Positions 1 through 8,288 of a DNA stretch of 64,000 bases are shown here, in pieces (position 1 is the first letter of the stretch; every line of letters starts with the position of its first letter). The notes under the pieces are model-generated. The model was not told the DNA's origin, did not search any database, and saw only the letters and a program-made list of their open reading frames with translations. The position numbers were made by a program, and so were the translations under genes. The stretch comes from Pseudomonadota bacterium (lineage in GTDB: Bacteria; Pseudomonadota; Alphaproteobacteria; Rhizobiales; Hyphomicrobiaceae), in the NCBI GenBank assembly GCA_023412805.1, contig JAEZRM010000028.1:62001-126000 (forward strand). The letters run 5' to 3'.

Positions 1-90
1 CTCATGCTTTTCGTCGGTGGCAAGCTCGAGGTGGCGGGGCTCGGCGAGTTCTGCTGTTCCTCGCGTCCGCTCCGTGCTGTTGGACATTAA
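1..90 (+). CDS. 3' end of an unidentified gene (partial)
   Basis: Frame 1 is open from the window edge to a TAA at 88-90 and gives 29 residues. The segment has no recognisable motif and its start lies outside the window. It runs in the same direction as the lipoyl-carrier gene 66 bases downstream. It may be the tail of a neighbouring gene or chance reading frame; too little is visible to say. Confidence 0.3.
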   Translation, partial: LMLFVGGKLEVAGLGEFCCSSRPLRAVGH

Positions 91-156
91 AATTTGTGTT
101 GCCCTGAGGCCGCCCATAAGTAGCCGGCACATTCTGCGCACTACCGGAGACCTGAA

Positions 157-597
157 ATGCCCGTCGTGAATGGCTGCAACCTTCCCGATCACCTGCTCTA
201 TGATGTGGATAATCACATCTGGTTCCAGGAGCAGGGTGACGGCACCGTGAAGGTCGGCATGACGACGGTTGCGACGGCGATGGCGGGGCAACTCGTCGCC
301 TTCACGCCGAAGAAGGTCGGGCGCAAAGTCGATGCAGGCAAGAGCTGCGCCACCGTCGAGAGTGGCAAGTGGGTCGGTCCCGCCAAATCCGCCGCCGCCG
401 GCGAGGTGGTGGCTGTCAACGATGCGCTCGTCGCCGATCCATCGCTCGCCAACAGCGACCCGTACGAAAAGGGCTGGTTCATCATCCTGAAGCCGCAGGA
501 CTGGGATGCCGTAAAGCCGGGGCTGACCCTTGGCAGCGCCGTCACGCAGCCCTACGAGGCCAAGATGACGGCTGACGGATTCTCCGGCTGCACGTAA
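157..597 (+). CDS. GcvH-like lipoyl carrier protein (possible LbpA)
   Basis: This 146-residue protein has the fold signature of glycine cleavage H proteins, whose lipoylated lysine carries intermediates between enzymes. The expected lipoyl lysine is K71 in the motif VESGKWVGP, followed by a typical SGEVV-like turn (AAGEVVAVN) about 16 residues later. Classical GcvH has ESVKA at this place; the ESGKWVGP variant resembles, from memory, the lipoate-binding proteins LbpA that work with the sHdr sulfur-oxidation complex. No gcvT or gcvP is next to it, which also argues against an ordinary glycine cleavage role. The start is the ATG at 157. The family call is firm; the LbpA assignment is inference because any hdr genes would lie upstream of the window. 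Confidence 0.8.
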   Translation: MPVVNGCNLPDHLLYDVDNHIWFQEQGDGTVKVGMTTVATAMAGQLVAFTPKKVGRKVDAGKSCATVESGKWVGPAKSAAAGEVVAVNDALVADPSLANSDPYEKGWFIILKPQDWDAVKPGLTLGSAVTQPYEAKMTADGFSGCT

Positions 598-646
598 CGT
601 CGCGCCCGGTCGCCACGCGCACGCCTTGGCTGTAGAGTGCGGCGCC

Positions 647-1456
647 ATGCGCGATTCACCTGAACATGCGCCCCAAGCGGGCTCCCAGATAGCGGCTGTC
701 GAGGCCGAGAGCTTTGCCGTCGTGCCGGGGCGTGCGGATGCGGGCCTAATTCTGCTCTGCGATCACGCGGGCAATGCCTTTCCGCCGGAGTATGGCACGC
801 TTGGTCTGCCGGCGGCGCAGCTTCGTCGCCACATTGCCTACGACATCGGCGCGGCGGCCGTGACGCGCGGGGTCGCGGCAGTGCTCGGCGTGCCGGCTGT
901 GCTCACGCGCTTCTCGCGCCTCCTCATTGATCCCAATCGCGGCGCCGACGATCCGACCATGATCATGCGCCTCTCTGATGGGGCCGTCATTCCCGGCAAT
1001 CGCCACCTGGATGCGGCCGAGCGCGCGAAACGCACCGCGCTCTACTATCGTCCCTATCACGACGCCATCGAGGACGTCATCGGGTGCTGCACCGCTGCCG
1101 GCGGCGCGCCGGCAATCATCTCCATTCACAGCTTCACCGAGAGCTGGAAGGGCGTGCCGCGCCCGTGGCATGTCGGCATTCTCTGGGATCGCGATGCGCG
1201 TCTCTCGGCGCCGATGCTCGACTATTTTCACGCTGATGGCGGTCTCATTGTCGGCGATAACGAGCCGTACAGGGGGAGCCTGGAAGGCGACTGCCTCTGG
1301 CAGCACGCGACGTCACGAGATCTGCCGAACGCGCTCATCGAAATCCGCCAGGATCTGATCCGCGACGAGCAAGGACAGCAACAGTGGGCCGAGCGGATCA
1401 TTGCGCTCGTTCGCGCGTTGAAAGGGCGTCCGGATCTCAATCTCGACCGCTTGTGA
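647..1456 (+). CDS. N-formylglutamate amidohydrolase family protein
   Basis: The 269-residue product belongs to the N-formylglutamate amidohydrolase (FGase, HutG-type) family, zinc hydrolases that release formate or act on related N-acyl amino acids. Visible family features are the early block LCDHAGNAFP, the arginine-rich stretch RFSRLLIDPNR, and a later SIHSFTESWKG segment with a likely metal-binding histidine. I place the start at the ATG at 647; an in-frame TTG at 626 would add seven residues. No other histidine-degradation gene is nearby, so the real substrate is open. It starts 49 bases after the H-protein gene. Confidence 0.85.
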   Translation: MRDSPEHAPQAGSQIAAVEAESFAVVPGRADAGLILLCDHAGNAFPPEYGTLGLPAAQLRRHIAYDIGAAAVTRGVAAVLGVPAVLTRFSRLLIDPNRGADDPTMIMRLSDGAVIPGNRHLDAAERAKRTALYYRPYHDAIEDVIGCCTAAGGAPAIISIHSFTESWKGVPRPWHVGILWDRDARLSAPMLDYFHADGGLIVGDNEPYRGSLEGDCLWQHATSRDLPNALIEIRQDLIRDEQGQQQWAERIIALVRALKGRPDLNLDRL

Positions 1457-1486
1457 GCGGCCCCAAGTTTTGAAGAGGAGCGTGTC

Positions 1487-1795
1487 ATGACGAAACTCGA
1501 CAAGGCAACCACGACGGAACTCGAAGCCGCGGCATTCCGGCGGCTCGTCGAGCACCTGCGTACGCGCAGCGACGTGCAGAACATCGACCTGATGAACCTC
1601 GCGGGCTTCTGCCGCAACTGCCTCTCGAACTGGTACCAGGAGGCGGCAAGCACTGCCGGCAAGGAGATCAGCAAGGACGAGGCGCGCGAGATCGTCTACG
1701 GGATGCCGTACAAGGAATGGCAGGCGAAGCACCAGAAGGAAGCGTCGGCCGAGCAGAAGGCCGCCTTCGAGAAATCCAAGCCGCACAGCCATTGA
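1487..1795 (+). CDS. DUF1244 family protein
   Basis: A 102-residue soluble protein with the highly conserved core GFCRNCLSNWYQEA around residues 44-57, the hallmark of the DUF1244 family of alpha- and gammaproteobacteria. The two cysteines in FCRNC could bind a metal or be redox active, but no function is established that I know of. A possible ribosome binding site (GAGGAG-like) lies just ahead of the ATG. The gene is followed 10 bases later by the Nudix gene, suggesting co-transcription. Confidence 0.85.
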   Translation: MTKLDKATTTELEAAAFRRLVEHLRTRSDVQNIDLMNLAGFCRNCLSNWYQEAASTAGKEISKDEAREIVYGMPYKEWQAKHQKEASAEQKAAFEKSKPHSH

Positions 1796-1805
1796 GACGT
1801 AGTAC

Positions 1806-2240
1806 ATGGCAAAGCCTGTTACGCCGAGACTGACCGCCGACTGTGTCGCTGTGGATGCCAAGGGGCGCGTGCTGCTCATCCGGCGAGGGCATCCACCGTT
1901 CGTCGGGCACTACGCCCTCCCCGGCGGTTTCGTCGATGTCGGTGAGACAGTCGAGGACGGCTGCCGCCGCGAGCTCCTGGAGGAGACGGGGGTCAAGGCC
2001 GGCAAGCTCCATCTCGTTGGCGTTTACTCCGATCCGAAACGCGATCCACGCTTTCATACGGCTGCGGTCGTCTACCTGACGCGGGTGCGCTCGCCGAAAG
2101 TGGTCGCCGGGGACGATGCTGCCGCCGCCGAGTGGGTCGAGGACTGGCGCAAGCTGGATTTTGCGTTCGATCACGGCATCATCCTCCGCGATGCGATGCG
2201 CCTCCTGGCCAAGCTGTCAGCGGGAACCGCCAGCGCCTGA
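1806..2240 (+). CDS. Nudix hydrolase
   Basis: A 144-residue Nudix enzyme, expected to hydrolyse a nucleoside diphosphate linked to another group. The complete Nudix box GX5EX7REUXEEXGU is at residues 41-63, with the metal-binding glutamates in RELLEETG. The protein is close to the minimum size for the fold, with no extra domain, so substrate specificity cannot be read from architecture. Only 10 bases separate it from the DUF1244 gene, and 33 bases from the following transporter gene. Confidence 0.9.
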   Translation: MAKPVTPRLTADCVAVDAKGRVLLIRRGHPPFVGHYALPGGFVDVGETVEDGCRRELLEETGVKAGKLHLVGVYSDPKRDPRFHTAAVVYLTRVRSPKVVAGDDAAAAEWVEDWRKLDFAFDHGIILRDAMRLLAKLSAGTASA

Positions 2241-2273
2241 CGGGACAATCATTCAATAAGATTGGGATAGGCG

Positions 2274-3533
2274 ATGACCGGAATTCTCCGGCCGGTGACG
2301 GCGTTGTTGCTCAGCGCATCGATCCTGATGATGGGCAACGGACTGTTCGGCGTTCTGGTGCCGATCCGCGCCGACATCGAGCACTTCACGTCGTACGACA
2401 TCGGCTTCATGGGCTCGTTTCACTTCGCCGGCCTGATGATCGGCTGTTTGATCTGGCCGCGCATCATGGGGACGGTCGGGCACATACGCGCCTTCGCCGC
2501 CTTGACGGCACTGGCCACGATGACGCCGCTCATGCACGCCATGTGGACCATGCCGTGGATGTGGTGGGGACTCCGGGCGATCAATGGCCTCGTCTTTGCC
2601 GGCCTCTTCATGATCATCGAAAGCTGGCTGACCGGCGCATCGCAGCCCGAAACCCGCGGCCGCGTTCTCGGCGCCTATGCGATGACGAACCTGACGGTCG
2701 TCACGGTCGGGATGCAACTCATATCTGCGGGGCAGCCCTCGAGCTTCGAGCTGTTCTCCCTCGTCGCCATCCTTTACTCGCTCGCGGCCGTCCCCATCGC
2801 ACTGACGCGGCAGAGTGCGCCACAGCCGCCACCGCGGGCCAAGATGCGTCTCGGATGGTTGATCACGGTATCGCCTGCGGCTGTCTTCGGTTGCTTCGCC
2901 GCGGGGCTCGTGAACTCGGCGTTCTGGACATTCTCGCCGCTGTTTGCACAGGGCGAGGGACTGTCTGTGCGCAATACGGCGCTGTTCATGTCGCTTGCCG
3001 TGCTCGGCGGTGCCGTCAGCCAGTGGCCGATCGGGCGGCTCTCGGACAAGCTCGGTCGGCGGGCCGTCGCGATTGTCGTGTGCGCGATTGCATCGATGGC
3101 GGGCGTGGCTCTCTACGCAACATCGGGTGCGAACGCGACAGCATTGTTCGGCCTCGCCGTCCTCTATGGCAGCATGGCATTCACGGTCTATACGCTCTGC
3201 GTCGCGCACGCGAATGACCTCGTGCACCGAAAGCGCGCGGTCGAGGTGTCGAGTGGACTGCTGCTGGTCTTTTCGGCTGGCGCCATTCTCGGGCCCATGA
3301 TGGCCTCGGCCATGATGCAGACCTTCGGGCATAGCGGCCTATATCTTCACACTGCCCTCGCCCACGCGTGCATCGCACTCGTGATGCTGTTGCGTGCGCG
3401 CATTCGACCGAAACTGCCGGCAAAGCGCTCGGAGCCGTTCGTCATCGTGCCCAAGACGACGCCGGCGGTCTTCGAGCTCGATCCACGCGGCGAGCCCACC
3501 GAGGAGGTTCCCGAAGAGGCGCCGGCGCGATAA
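2274..3533 (+). CDS. MFS transporter
   Basis: A 419-residue integral membrane protein with about 12 hydrophobic segments in two halves, as in the major facilitator superfamily. The loop between segments 2 and 3 of the second half contains GRLSDKLGRRAV, the standard MFS loop motif. The overall pattern resembles the YcaD-like group. The C-terminal tail is acidic and proline-rich (residues about 385-419). Substrate is unknown. Its stop codon is only 6 bases from the stop of the convergent TauE/SafE gene, so the two transcripts meet with no room for a terminator. Confidence 0.85.
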   Translation: MTGILRPVTALLLSASILMMGNGLFGVLVPIRADIEHFTSYDIGFMGSFHFAGLMIGCLIWPRIMGTVGHIRAFAALTALATMTPLMHAMWTMPWMWWGLRAINGLVFAGLFMIIESWLTGASQPETRGRVLGAYAMTNLTVVTVGMQLISAGQPSSFELFSLVAILYSLAAVPIALTRQSAPQPPPRAKMRLGWLITVSPAAVFGCFAAGLVNSAFWTFSPLFAQGEGLSVRNTALFMSLAVLGGAVSQWPIGRLSDKLGRRAVAIVVCAIASMAGVALYATSGANATALFGLAVLYGSMAFTVYTLCVAHANDLVHRKRAVEVSSGLLLVFSAGAILGPMMASAMMQTFGHSGLYLHTALAHACIALVMLLRARIRPKLPAKRSEPFVIVPKTTPAVFELDPRGEPTEEVPEEAPAR

Positions 3534-3539
3534 CGGGGC

Positions 3540-4271
3540 CTACAGGCTCGACCATAGCAGTGTGAGGCCCGCGACGAGCAGAATGGCCAGCACGAGCCGG
3601 TCATAGCGGTGGTCGTCGAGGCGGCGGTAGATGCGCTGGCCGATAAAGGCGCCGATGAGCGTGCCGGGCAGTGCGAACAGCACCGCGCGGCCGAGCTCGG
3701 CCGTGACGAGCCCTGCTGCTGCGTGCACCATCAGCGACACCGTCAGGATCGTCAGGTTGAAGCCCTGGAAGATGGCCCGACGCGCATCCTTGCCCCAGCC
3801 GCGCAGGCTCGCCCAGATGGTCGGTAGCGCGCCCGAAAGGCCGGCGAGGCCGCCGAGAATGCCGCCCGCGAGGCCGACGATGCCGTCGGCAATGCGCCCG
3901 CCCCAATGGACCGTCGGACGGTAGCTGCCGAGCAGCATGACCGTGCAATAGGCTGTGACCACGATGCCGACACCGAGCTTTACCGTTTGCACCGACACCA
4001 TGACGAGCAGCCATGTGCCGAGCGGAATGCCGATCAGGCCGCCGATCAGGAAGGGCGCGAGCCGGCGCCAATCGAGCGCATGCCAGATCGAGGGCAGAGA
4101 TTGGAGCTGTGCGACGACCGAGCAGACGAGCACGAGCGTCGCGGCGACGGTGACCGGCAGCGCGTGCAGCCAGAGCACGAGCGCCGTCATGCCCGTGCCG
4201 AAGCCCGTGAGCCCGTTGACGAGCCCGCCGGCAAAGGCACCGGCGACGATGAGCAGAATTTCCGCAGTCAT
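3540..4271 (-). CDS. TauE/SafE family permease
   Basis: A 243-residue membrane protein of the TauE/SafE (DUF81) family, putative anion or sulfite/organosulfonate exporters. It shows about eight hydrophobic segments in two repeats, and the early glycine-rich GGLVNGLTGFGTG motif diagnostic for the family (residues about 15-27). The reading frame remains open to 4388, but the ATG at 4271 begins directly at the first membrane segment and is preferred. Substrate cannot be deduced. A structured repeat separates it from the upstream oxidoreductase gene. Confidence 0.85.
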   Translation of the reverse strand: MTAEILLIVAGAFAGGLVNGLTGFGTGMTALVLWLHALPVTVAATLVLVCSVVAQLQSLPSIWHALDWRRLAPFLIGGLIGIPLGTWLLVMVSVQTVKLGVGIVVTAYCTVMLLGSYRPTVHWGGRIADGIVGLAGGILGGLAGLSGALPTIWASLRGWGKDARRAIFQGFNLTILTVSLMVHAAAGLVTAELGRAVLFALPGTLIGAFIGQRIYRRLDDHRYDRLVLAILLVAGLTLLWSSL

Positions 4272-4377
4272 GAGGTGCCCGCCGGGTGGGGGAGATATCG
4301 TCGGCGGGAGCACCGCCGTGCATTTAGGGGAAGTGGTCAGACCGATCGAGCGCCATGTGGAGCCTGTCCGCATGGCG

Positions 4378-4431
4378 GCCCCTGCCATAGCACAACGCTG
4401 GCTTGTTCAGCACGTGCCAGCAGGCAGGGGC
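4378..4431. repeat. Structured 3'-end repeat, copy E
   Basis: Inverted 9-base arms GCCCCTGCC (4378-4386) and GGCAGGGGC (4423-4431) enclose 36 bases starting ATAGCA and ending CCAGCA. The same internal ends and spacing are found in copies at 51974, 59400 and 59484, but with different arm sequences that are complementary in each case. This copy lies 13 bases past the stop codon of the oxidoreductase gene on the minus strand. It may act as a terminator or mRNA-stabilising stem, or be a REP-like element. Confidence 0.75.
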
Positions 4432-4444
4432 GAGAAAATAAACT

Positions 4445-5419
4445 TCAGATCTCGACGATCAGCTTTCCCGTGACCTGGCGTTTGTCGAGCGCCATGATGG
4501 CCTCGCCGATCCGCGCGAGCGGATACGTCGCATGAACGTGCGGTTTGAGGCGTCCCTTGGCACACCAGTCCAGAACCTCGATCATGTTGGCGCGGTGCTG
4601 CTCCGGCTCGCGCATGATCATCTCGCCCCAGAAGACGCCGACGGCCGAGGCGTTCTTGAGCAGATACAGATTGAGCGGGATCTTGGGGATCGCGCCGGCG
4701 GCAAAGCCGATCACGAGCAGCCGCCCGCCCCAGGCGATCGAGCGCAGGGCCGCTTCGGAATAATCGCCGCCGACACAGTCATAGACGACATCCACACCCT
4801 TGCCGCCGGTCAGCTCGCGCAGGCCGGTCTTCAGATCCGTCGTTGCGTAGTTCAGCAACTCGTCGGCGCCGTGCGCGCGACAGACGGCGAGCTTCTCGTC
4901 ATTCGAGGCGACAGCGATCACGCGCGCGCCCATGAGCTTGGCGATCTCGACGGCGGCAAGACCGGCGCCGCCCGACGCGCCGAGCACGGCGACGCTCTCG
5001 CCCGCTTTCAGTTCACCGCGGTCCTTGAGGCCGTGCATGGCTGTGCCGTAGGTCACGCTGATACCGGCCGCCGCGGCGTCACTGACGCCATCCGGGATCG
5101 TCATCATGAGCTTGGCCGGTACCGCGACCTTTTCGCGCGCGCCGCCCCAGGCGATATAGCCACATACGCGCTGGCCCGGTTTCAGATCGCCGACGCCCGA
5201 CCCCACGGCCTCGACAACGCCGGCGATCTCGGCTGCCGGTGAGAACGGTAGTTCGGGCTTGAACTGGTATTTGCCGCGTGTGATCAGCGTATCGAGAAAG
5301 TTGAGGGCTGCGGCGCGCACACGCACGACGATCTCATCGGCGCCCGGTACCGGGGCCGCGATCTCCTCGATCACGATGGCCTCGGGTCCGTCCAGCGACT
5401 TGCACAGGGCGGCCTTCAT
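4445..5419 (-). CDS. NADPH:quinone oxidoreductase family protein
   Basis: A 324-residue zinc-independent medium-chain dehydrogenase/reductase of the quinone oxidoreductase type, using NADPH to reduce quinones or enones. The N-terminal GroES-like half (about 1-120) is followed by a Rossmann half with the nucleotide-binding motif VLGASGGAGLAAVEIAKLMGA near residue 145. No catalytic-zinc cysteine-histidine pattern is present. The ATG at 5419 has an excellent ribosome binding site, GGAGGTG, six bases upstream. It is divergent from the SpoU methylase with a 52-base shared promoter region. Confidence 0.9.
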   Translation of the reverse strand: MKAALCKSLDGPEAIVIEEIAAPVPGADEIVVRVRAAALNFLDTLITRGKYQFKPELPFSPAAEIAGVVEAVGSGVGDLKPGQRVCGYIAWGGAREKVAVPAKLMMTIPDGVSDAAAAGISVTYGTAMHGLKDRGELKAGESVAVLGASGGAGLAAVEIAKLMGARVIAVASNDEKLAVCRAHGADELLNYATTDLKTGLRELTGGKGVDVVYDCVGGDYSEAALRSIAWGGRLLVIGFAAGAIPKIPLNLYLLKNASAVGVFWGEMIMREPEQHRANMIEVLDWCAKGRLKPHVHATYPLARIGEAIMALDKRQVTGKLIVEI

Positions 5420-5471
5420 GTGACACCTCCTGACGAAACTTTAGTGCCCTCCGACCGGGAGCGCTCACGAC

Positions 5472-6029
5472 ATGAGTACGACCCCTGCTCCGCCAGTCAA
5501 CCGCGGCTACTTCGCCATTGGTGCCGAGCGCATATCCAAAAGTCTCAACGTCGGCAACCTCATGCGCTCGGCGCACGGTTTCGGCGCGAGCTTCACGTTC
5601 ACAGTCGGCGCAAACTACCAGGGGCGCGAGACGCACGCAGATACGTCGAAAGGCGTTCAGCATCTCCCGCACTACAACTGGGCGCGCATCGAGGACATGG
5701 CGCTCCCGCAGGGCTGCCGGCTGGTTGGAGTGGAGCTGATCGACGAGGCTGTTGAGCTTCCGAGCTTCCGCCATCCGCTGCGTGCAGCCTACGTGCTCGG
5801 GCCGGAGAGGGGATCGTTGTCGGTTGAGATGCTGGCGCGTTGCGACTACACCGTCAAAATACCGACCACGTTCTGTATCAACGTGGCCATGGCGGGGGCC
5901 ATCGTCATGTATGATCGCGTACGATCGCTCGGCCGATTCGCGGCACGGCCCGTTGGCGAGGGTGGGCCGATGGTCGCTCCCGAACCGCATGTGCAGGGTG
6001 GGCGCGTCATCCGCCAGGAGGATCCGTAG
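5472..6029 (+). CDS. SpoU/TrmH-family RNA methyltransferase
   Basis: A 185-residue SPOUT methyltransferase that transfers methyl groups from S-adenosylmethionine to the ribose of tRNA or rRNA. Family motifs are NVGNLMRSAHGFGA (motif 1, residues about 27-40), LGPERGSLS (motif 2) and the knot-forming IPTTFCINVAMAGAIVMYD (motif 3). There is no N-terminal RNA-binding extension, so it is a minimal enzyme. The C-terminal tail after residue 155 is family-specific. The exact RNA target is not predictable. Confidence 0.88.
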   Translation: MSTTPAPPVNRGYFAIGAERISKSLNVGNLMRSAHGFGASFTFTVGANYQGRETHADTSKGVQHLPHYNWARIEDMALPQGCRLVGVELIDEAVELPSFRHPLRAAYVLGPERGSLSVEMLARCDYTVKIPTTFCINVAMAGAIVMYDRVRSLGRFAARPVGEGGPMVAPEPHVQGGRVIRQEDP

Positions 6030-6067
6030 CGGCGCGGGGAGCGTTCTGCTGAAGGTGTCGCAAGAGA

Positions 6068-6616
6068 ATGGAGAATAGAAGGCTCATGTCTCATCGGGGA
6101 TGGACGCGCGGCATGGTGTTGCGCACCGCTGCTGCGGTGGCGGGGGTGGCGCTCGCGGGCAGTATTGCGGCCGCGCAGACGGTCAAATCCATCGGCACAT
6201 TCTCGAGCTGGACCGCCTTTACGCACGGCGAGGGCGGCAGCCTGCTGTGCTTCGCAACGGCGCAGCCCACCAAGCAGGAGCCGGCCGGCGCCAAGCGGAG
6301 CCCCGCGTTCATCTATGTCTCGAGTTGGCCCAAGGACGGCGTGAAAGCCGAGCTGAGCGTGCGCGTCGGCTATCCGCTCAAGGGTGGCAGTGACGTGACC
6401 ATGTCCGTCGGCAATGCGAGCTTCAAGCTGTTTGTGCACGGTGACCGTGCCTACATCGCTGACGCGGGCGAGGAGCAGAAGCTGATCGATGCCATGCGCA
6501 AAGGCTCGACGATAACGGTCGTCGGCACGTCCGAGCGCGGCACGACCACGACCGACACTTATTCGCTCGCCGGGATCTCGCAGGCCCTTCAGGCCGTCGC
6601 GACGAACTGCAAATAG
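6068..6616 (+). CDS. Invasion-associated locus B (IalB)-like periplasmic protein
   Basis: A 182-residue secreted protein of the IalB family, common in Hyphomicrobiales. A signal peptide ending around AAAQ (residues about 30-37) is followed by the characteristic start of the mature domain, FSSWTAFTHGEGGSLLCFATAQP, and a beta-rich domain with a final TNCK cysteine likely paired with the early one. A second ATG at 6086 would shorten the signal region by six residues. Despite the family name, no invasion function should be assumed. It converges on ccmG with only 4 bases between stop codons. Confidence 0.8.
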   Translation: MENRRLMSHRGWTRGMVLRTAAAVAGVALAGSIAAAQTVKSIGTFSSWTAFTHGEGGSLLCFATAQPTKQEPAGAKRSPAFIYVSSWPKDGVKAELSVRVGYPLKGGSDVTMSVGNASFKLFVHGDRAYIADAGEEQKLIDAMRKGSTITVVGTSERGTTTTDTYSLAGISQALQAVATNCK

Positions 6617-6620
6617 GACT

Positions 6621-7226
6621 TCACGACTTCGGCTTGGCAGCCTTCATCCGTGCGATTGTCGGAAGGATCGTGCGGTCGAGCGTATCGCGCGAGATCGGGC
6701 CGACATGCTTGTAGGCAACGCGGCCCTCGGCATCGACAATGAATGTCTCGGGCATACCGTAGACGCCCCACTCAATGGCTGTGCGGCCTGAAGTGTCCGC
6801 GCCGATGGCGGCGAACGGATTGCCATAGCGGCCGAGGAAACGGCGCGCATTGGCGGCCGCGTCCTTGTAGTTGACGCCGACCACCGGCACTTTCGTCTTC
6901 TCGGCAAGCTCGATGAGCAGGGGATGCTCCTCGATGCAGGGAAGACACCAGGACGCCCAGAAATTCACGACCGTCACCTGGCCCTGCTGGAGCGTCTGCG
7001 AGGTCAGAAGGGGCACGGGGTGCGCGCCATCCTGAACACCCTCGATCGCTGTGAGCTCCAGAGGCGGTGCCTGCCGGCCGATGAGCGCCGAGGGGAGCTT
7101 CGAGGGGTCGCCCTTCGTGAGCGCGAAGGCGAACAATACGGCCATAGCGCAGAACATCAGGAGCGGCGCCAGGATCAACCACGGACGGCGGCGTGGTGCA
7201 GCCTGATCGACAGCCTGGTCCGTCAT
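6621..7226 (-). CDS. ccmG: CcmG/DsbE thiol:disulfide interchange protein
   Basis: A 201-residue membrane-anchored thioredoxin-like protein that reduces apocytochrome c thiols before haem attachment. It has one N-terminal membrane anchor (about 16-37), then a thioredoxin fold with the redox pair C94-x-x-C97 in the context FWASWCLPC and the CcmG-typical GVNYKD and GVYGMPETF blocks. The start codon overlaps the ccmD stop by four bases, so it is translated with ccmC and ccmD. Confidence 0.93.
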   Translation of the reverse strand: MTDQAVDQAAPRRRPWLILAPLLMFCAMAVLFAFALTKGDPSKLPSALIGRQAPPLELTAIEGVQDGAHPVPLLTSQTLQQGQVTVVNFWASWCLPCIEEHPLLIELAEKTKVPVVGVNYKDAAANARRFLGRYGNPFAAIGADTSGRTAIEWGVYGMPETFIVDAEGRVAYKHVGPISRDTLDRTILPTIARMKAAKPKS

Positions 7227-7399
7227 TGGCCGCCATCCTCCACGCTCGAGCGCCGGCGTACGCCGCGGGCTTCCAGCGCCGCCAGAGCACGCTGGTGGCG
7301 CCGGCCGTCAGCGAGCAGCCACACGATCAATCCCAGCATCACCACGGCGACCACCGCGTAGGACGCGATAATGAAGGCTGCGTGCGGTCCGAGGTCCAT
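7223..7399 (-). CDS. ccmD: CcmD, haem exporter small subunit
   Basis: A 58-residue protein with one membrane segment (about residues 8-30) and a basic cytoplasmic tail, the form of CcmD, which helps release holo-CcmE from the CcmABC complex. The start DLGPHAAFIIASYA is typical of the family. It sits 5 bases after ccmC and overlaps ccmG by four bases. It is read from the ATG at 7399; a longer open frame upstream is an artefact of overlap with ccmC. Confidence 0.9.
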   Translation of the reverse strand: MDLGPHAAFIIASYAVVAVVMLGLIVWLLADGRRHQRALAALEARGVRRRSSVEDGGQ

Positions 7400-7404
7400 G
7401 GTGC

Positions 7405-8193
7405 TCAGCCTTTCACACTCGCCTTGACGCTGGGCGGATTGCCAGCGCCCGCGCGGCTCACTTGCGCGAGCGTCAAGGCCTTCACGCGGCGGCGCAGGAT
7501 CTCGTTGCGCATGGCCATGAGATGCATCGCAATGAACGCGAGCATGAAGCCCGCCGCCATGACGAGCAGCGGCGTCAGGATGGAGCTGTGAATGCTCGGC
7601 CCGCCGATGCGCAGCACGCTCGCCGGCTGATGCAGCGTGTTCCACCAGTCGACCGAGAACTTGATAATCGGCAGCAGGACGACGCCGACGAGTGCGAGGA
7701 TTGCCGTCAACCGGCTGGCCAGCGTTTCGTCGTCGAGCGATGAGCGGAGCGCCATGAGCCCTAGATAGAGAAAGAACAGGATCAGGACCGACGTCAGTCG
7801 CGCGTCCCACACCCAATAGGCGCCCCACATGGGGCGACCCCAGAGCGCGCCCGTGACGAGCGCGAGAAAGGTGAAGGCAGCACCGAGCGGCACCGCGGCC
7901 TTGGCCGAGACGTCGGCAAGCGGATGACGGAAGACCAGCAACCCGAAGCTCGAGATCGCGACCAGAAGGTAGACGCCCATGGCCAGCCATGCCGAGGGCA
8001 CGTGGATGAACATGATCTTGACGGTCTGGCCCTGCTGGTAGTCGGGCGGGGCGGAGAAGAACGCGAGATAGAGCCCGACAGCGATCAGCACCGCGGCCAG
8101 CCCGCCGATCCATGGCAGCAAGCTCGCGCTCAGCGACATGAACCGGGTCGGGTTCGCGAGGCGGTGAGTGAGGTTCTGGGCGCTCGTCTGCAT
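7405..8193 (-). CDS. ccmC: CcmC, haem ABC transporter permease for cytochrome c maturation
   Basis: A 262-residue, six-segment membrane protein that presents haem to the chaperone CcmE. The tryptophan-rich haem-handling motif WGAYWVWDARLTS is at about residues 123-135, and the flanking haem-ligand histidines are H64 (FIHVPSAW) and H188 (WWNTLHQP). Downstream are ccmD and ccmG. Genes for CcmA and CcmB, which usually precede ccmC in related bacteria, are not next to it here: upstream is a GYF-domain gene. Confidence 0.95.
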   Translation of the reverse strand: MQTSAQNLTHRLANPTRFMSLSASLLPWIGGLAAVLIAVGLYLAFFSAPPDYQQGQTVKIMFIHVPSAWLAMGVYLLVAISSFGLLVFRHPLADVSAKAAVPLGAAFTFLALVTGALWGRPMWGAYWVWDARLTSVLILFFLYLGLMALRSSLDDETLASRLTAILALVGVVLLPIIKFSVDWWNTLHQPASVLRIGGPSIHSSILTPLLVMAAGFMLAFIAMHLMAMRNEILRRRVKALTLAQVSRAGAGNPPSVKASVKG

Positions 8194-8288
8194 GGCGATG
8201 ACTTAGATACGGTTATCGTGGCGACAGGCGGGCGCGGCTTGCGCGCGCGGTTCCTGCGAAAGATCGAGACTTCTCCAGGCTTCTCGGC

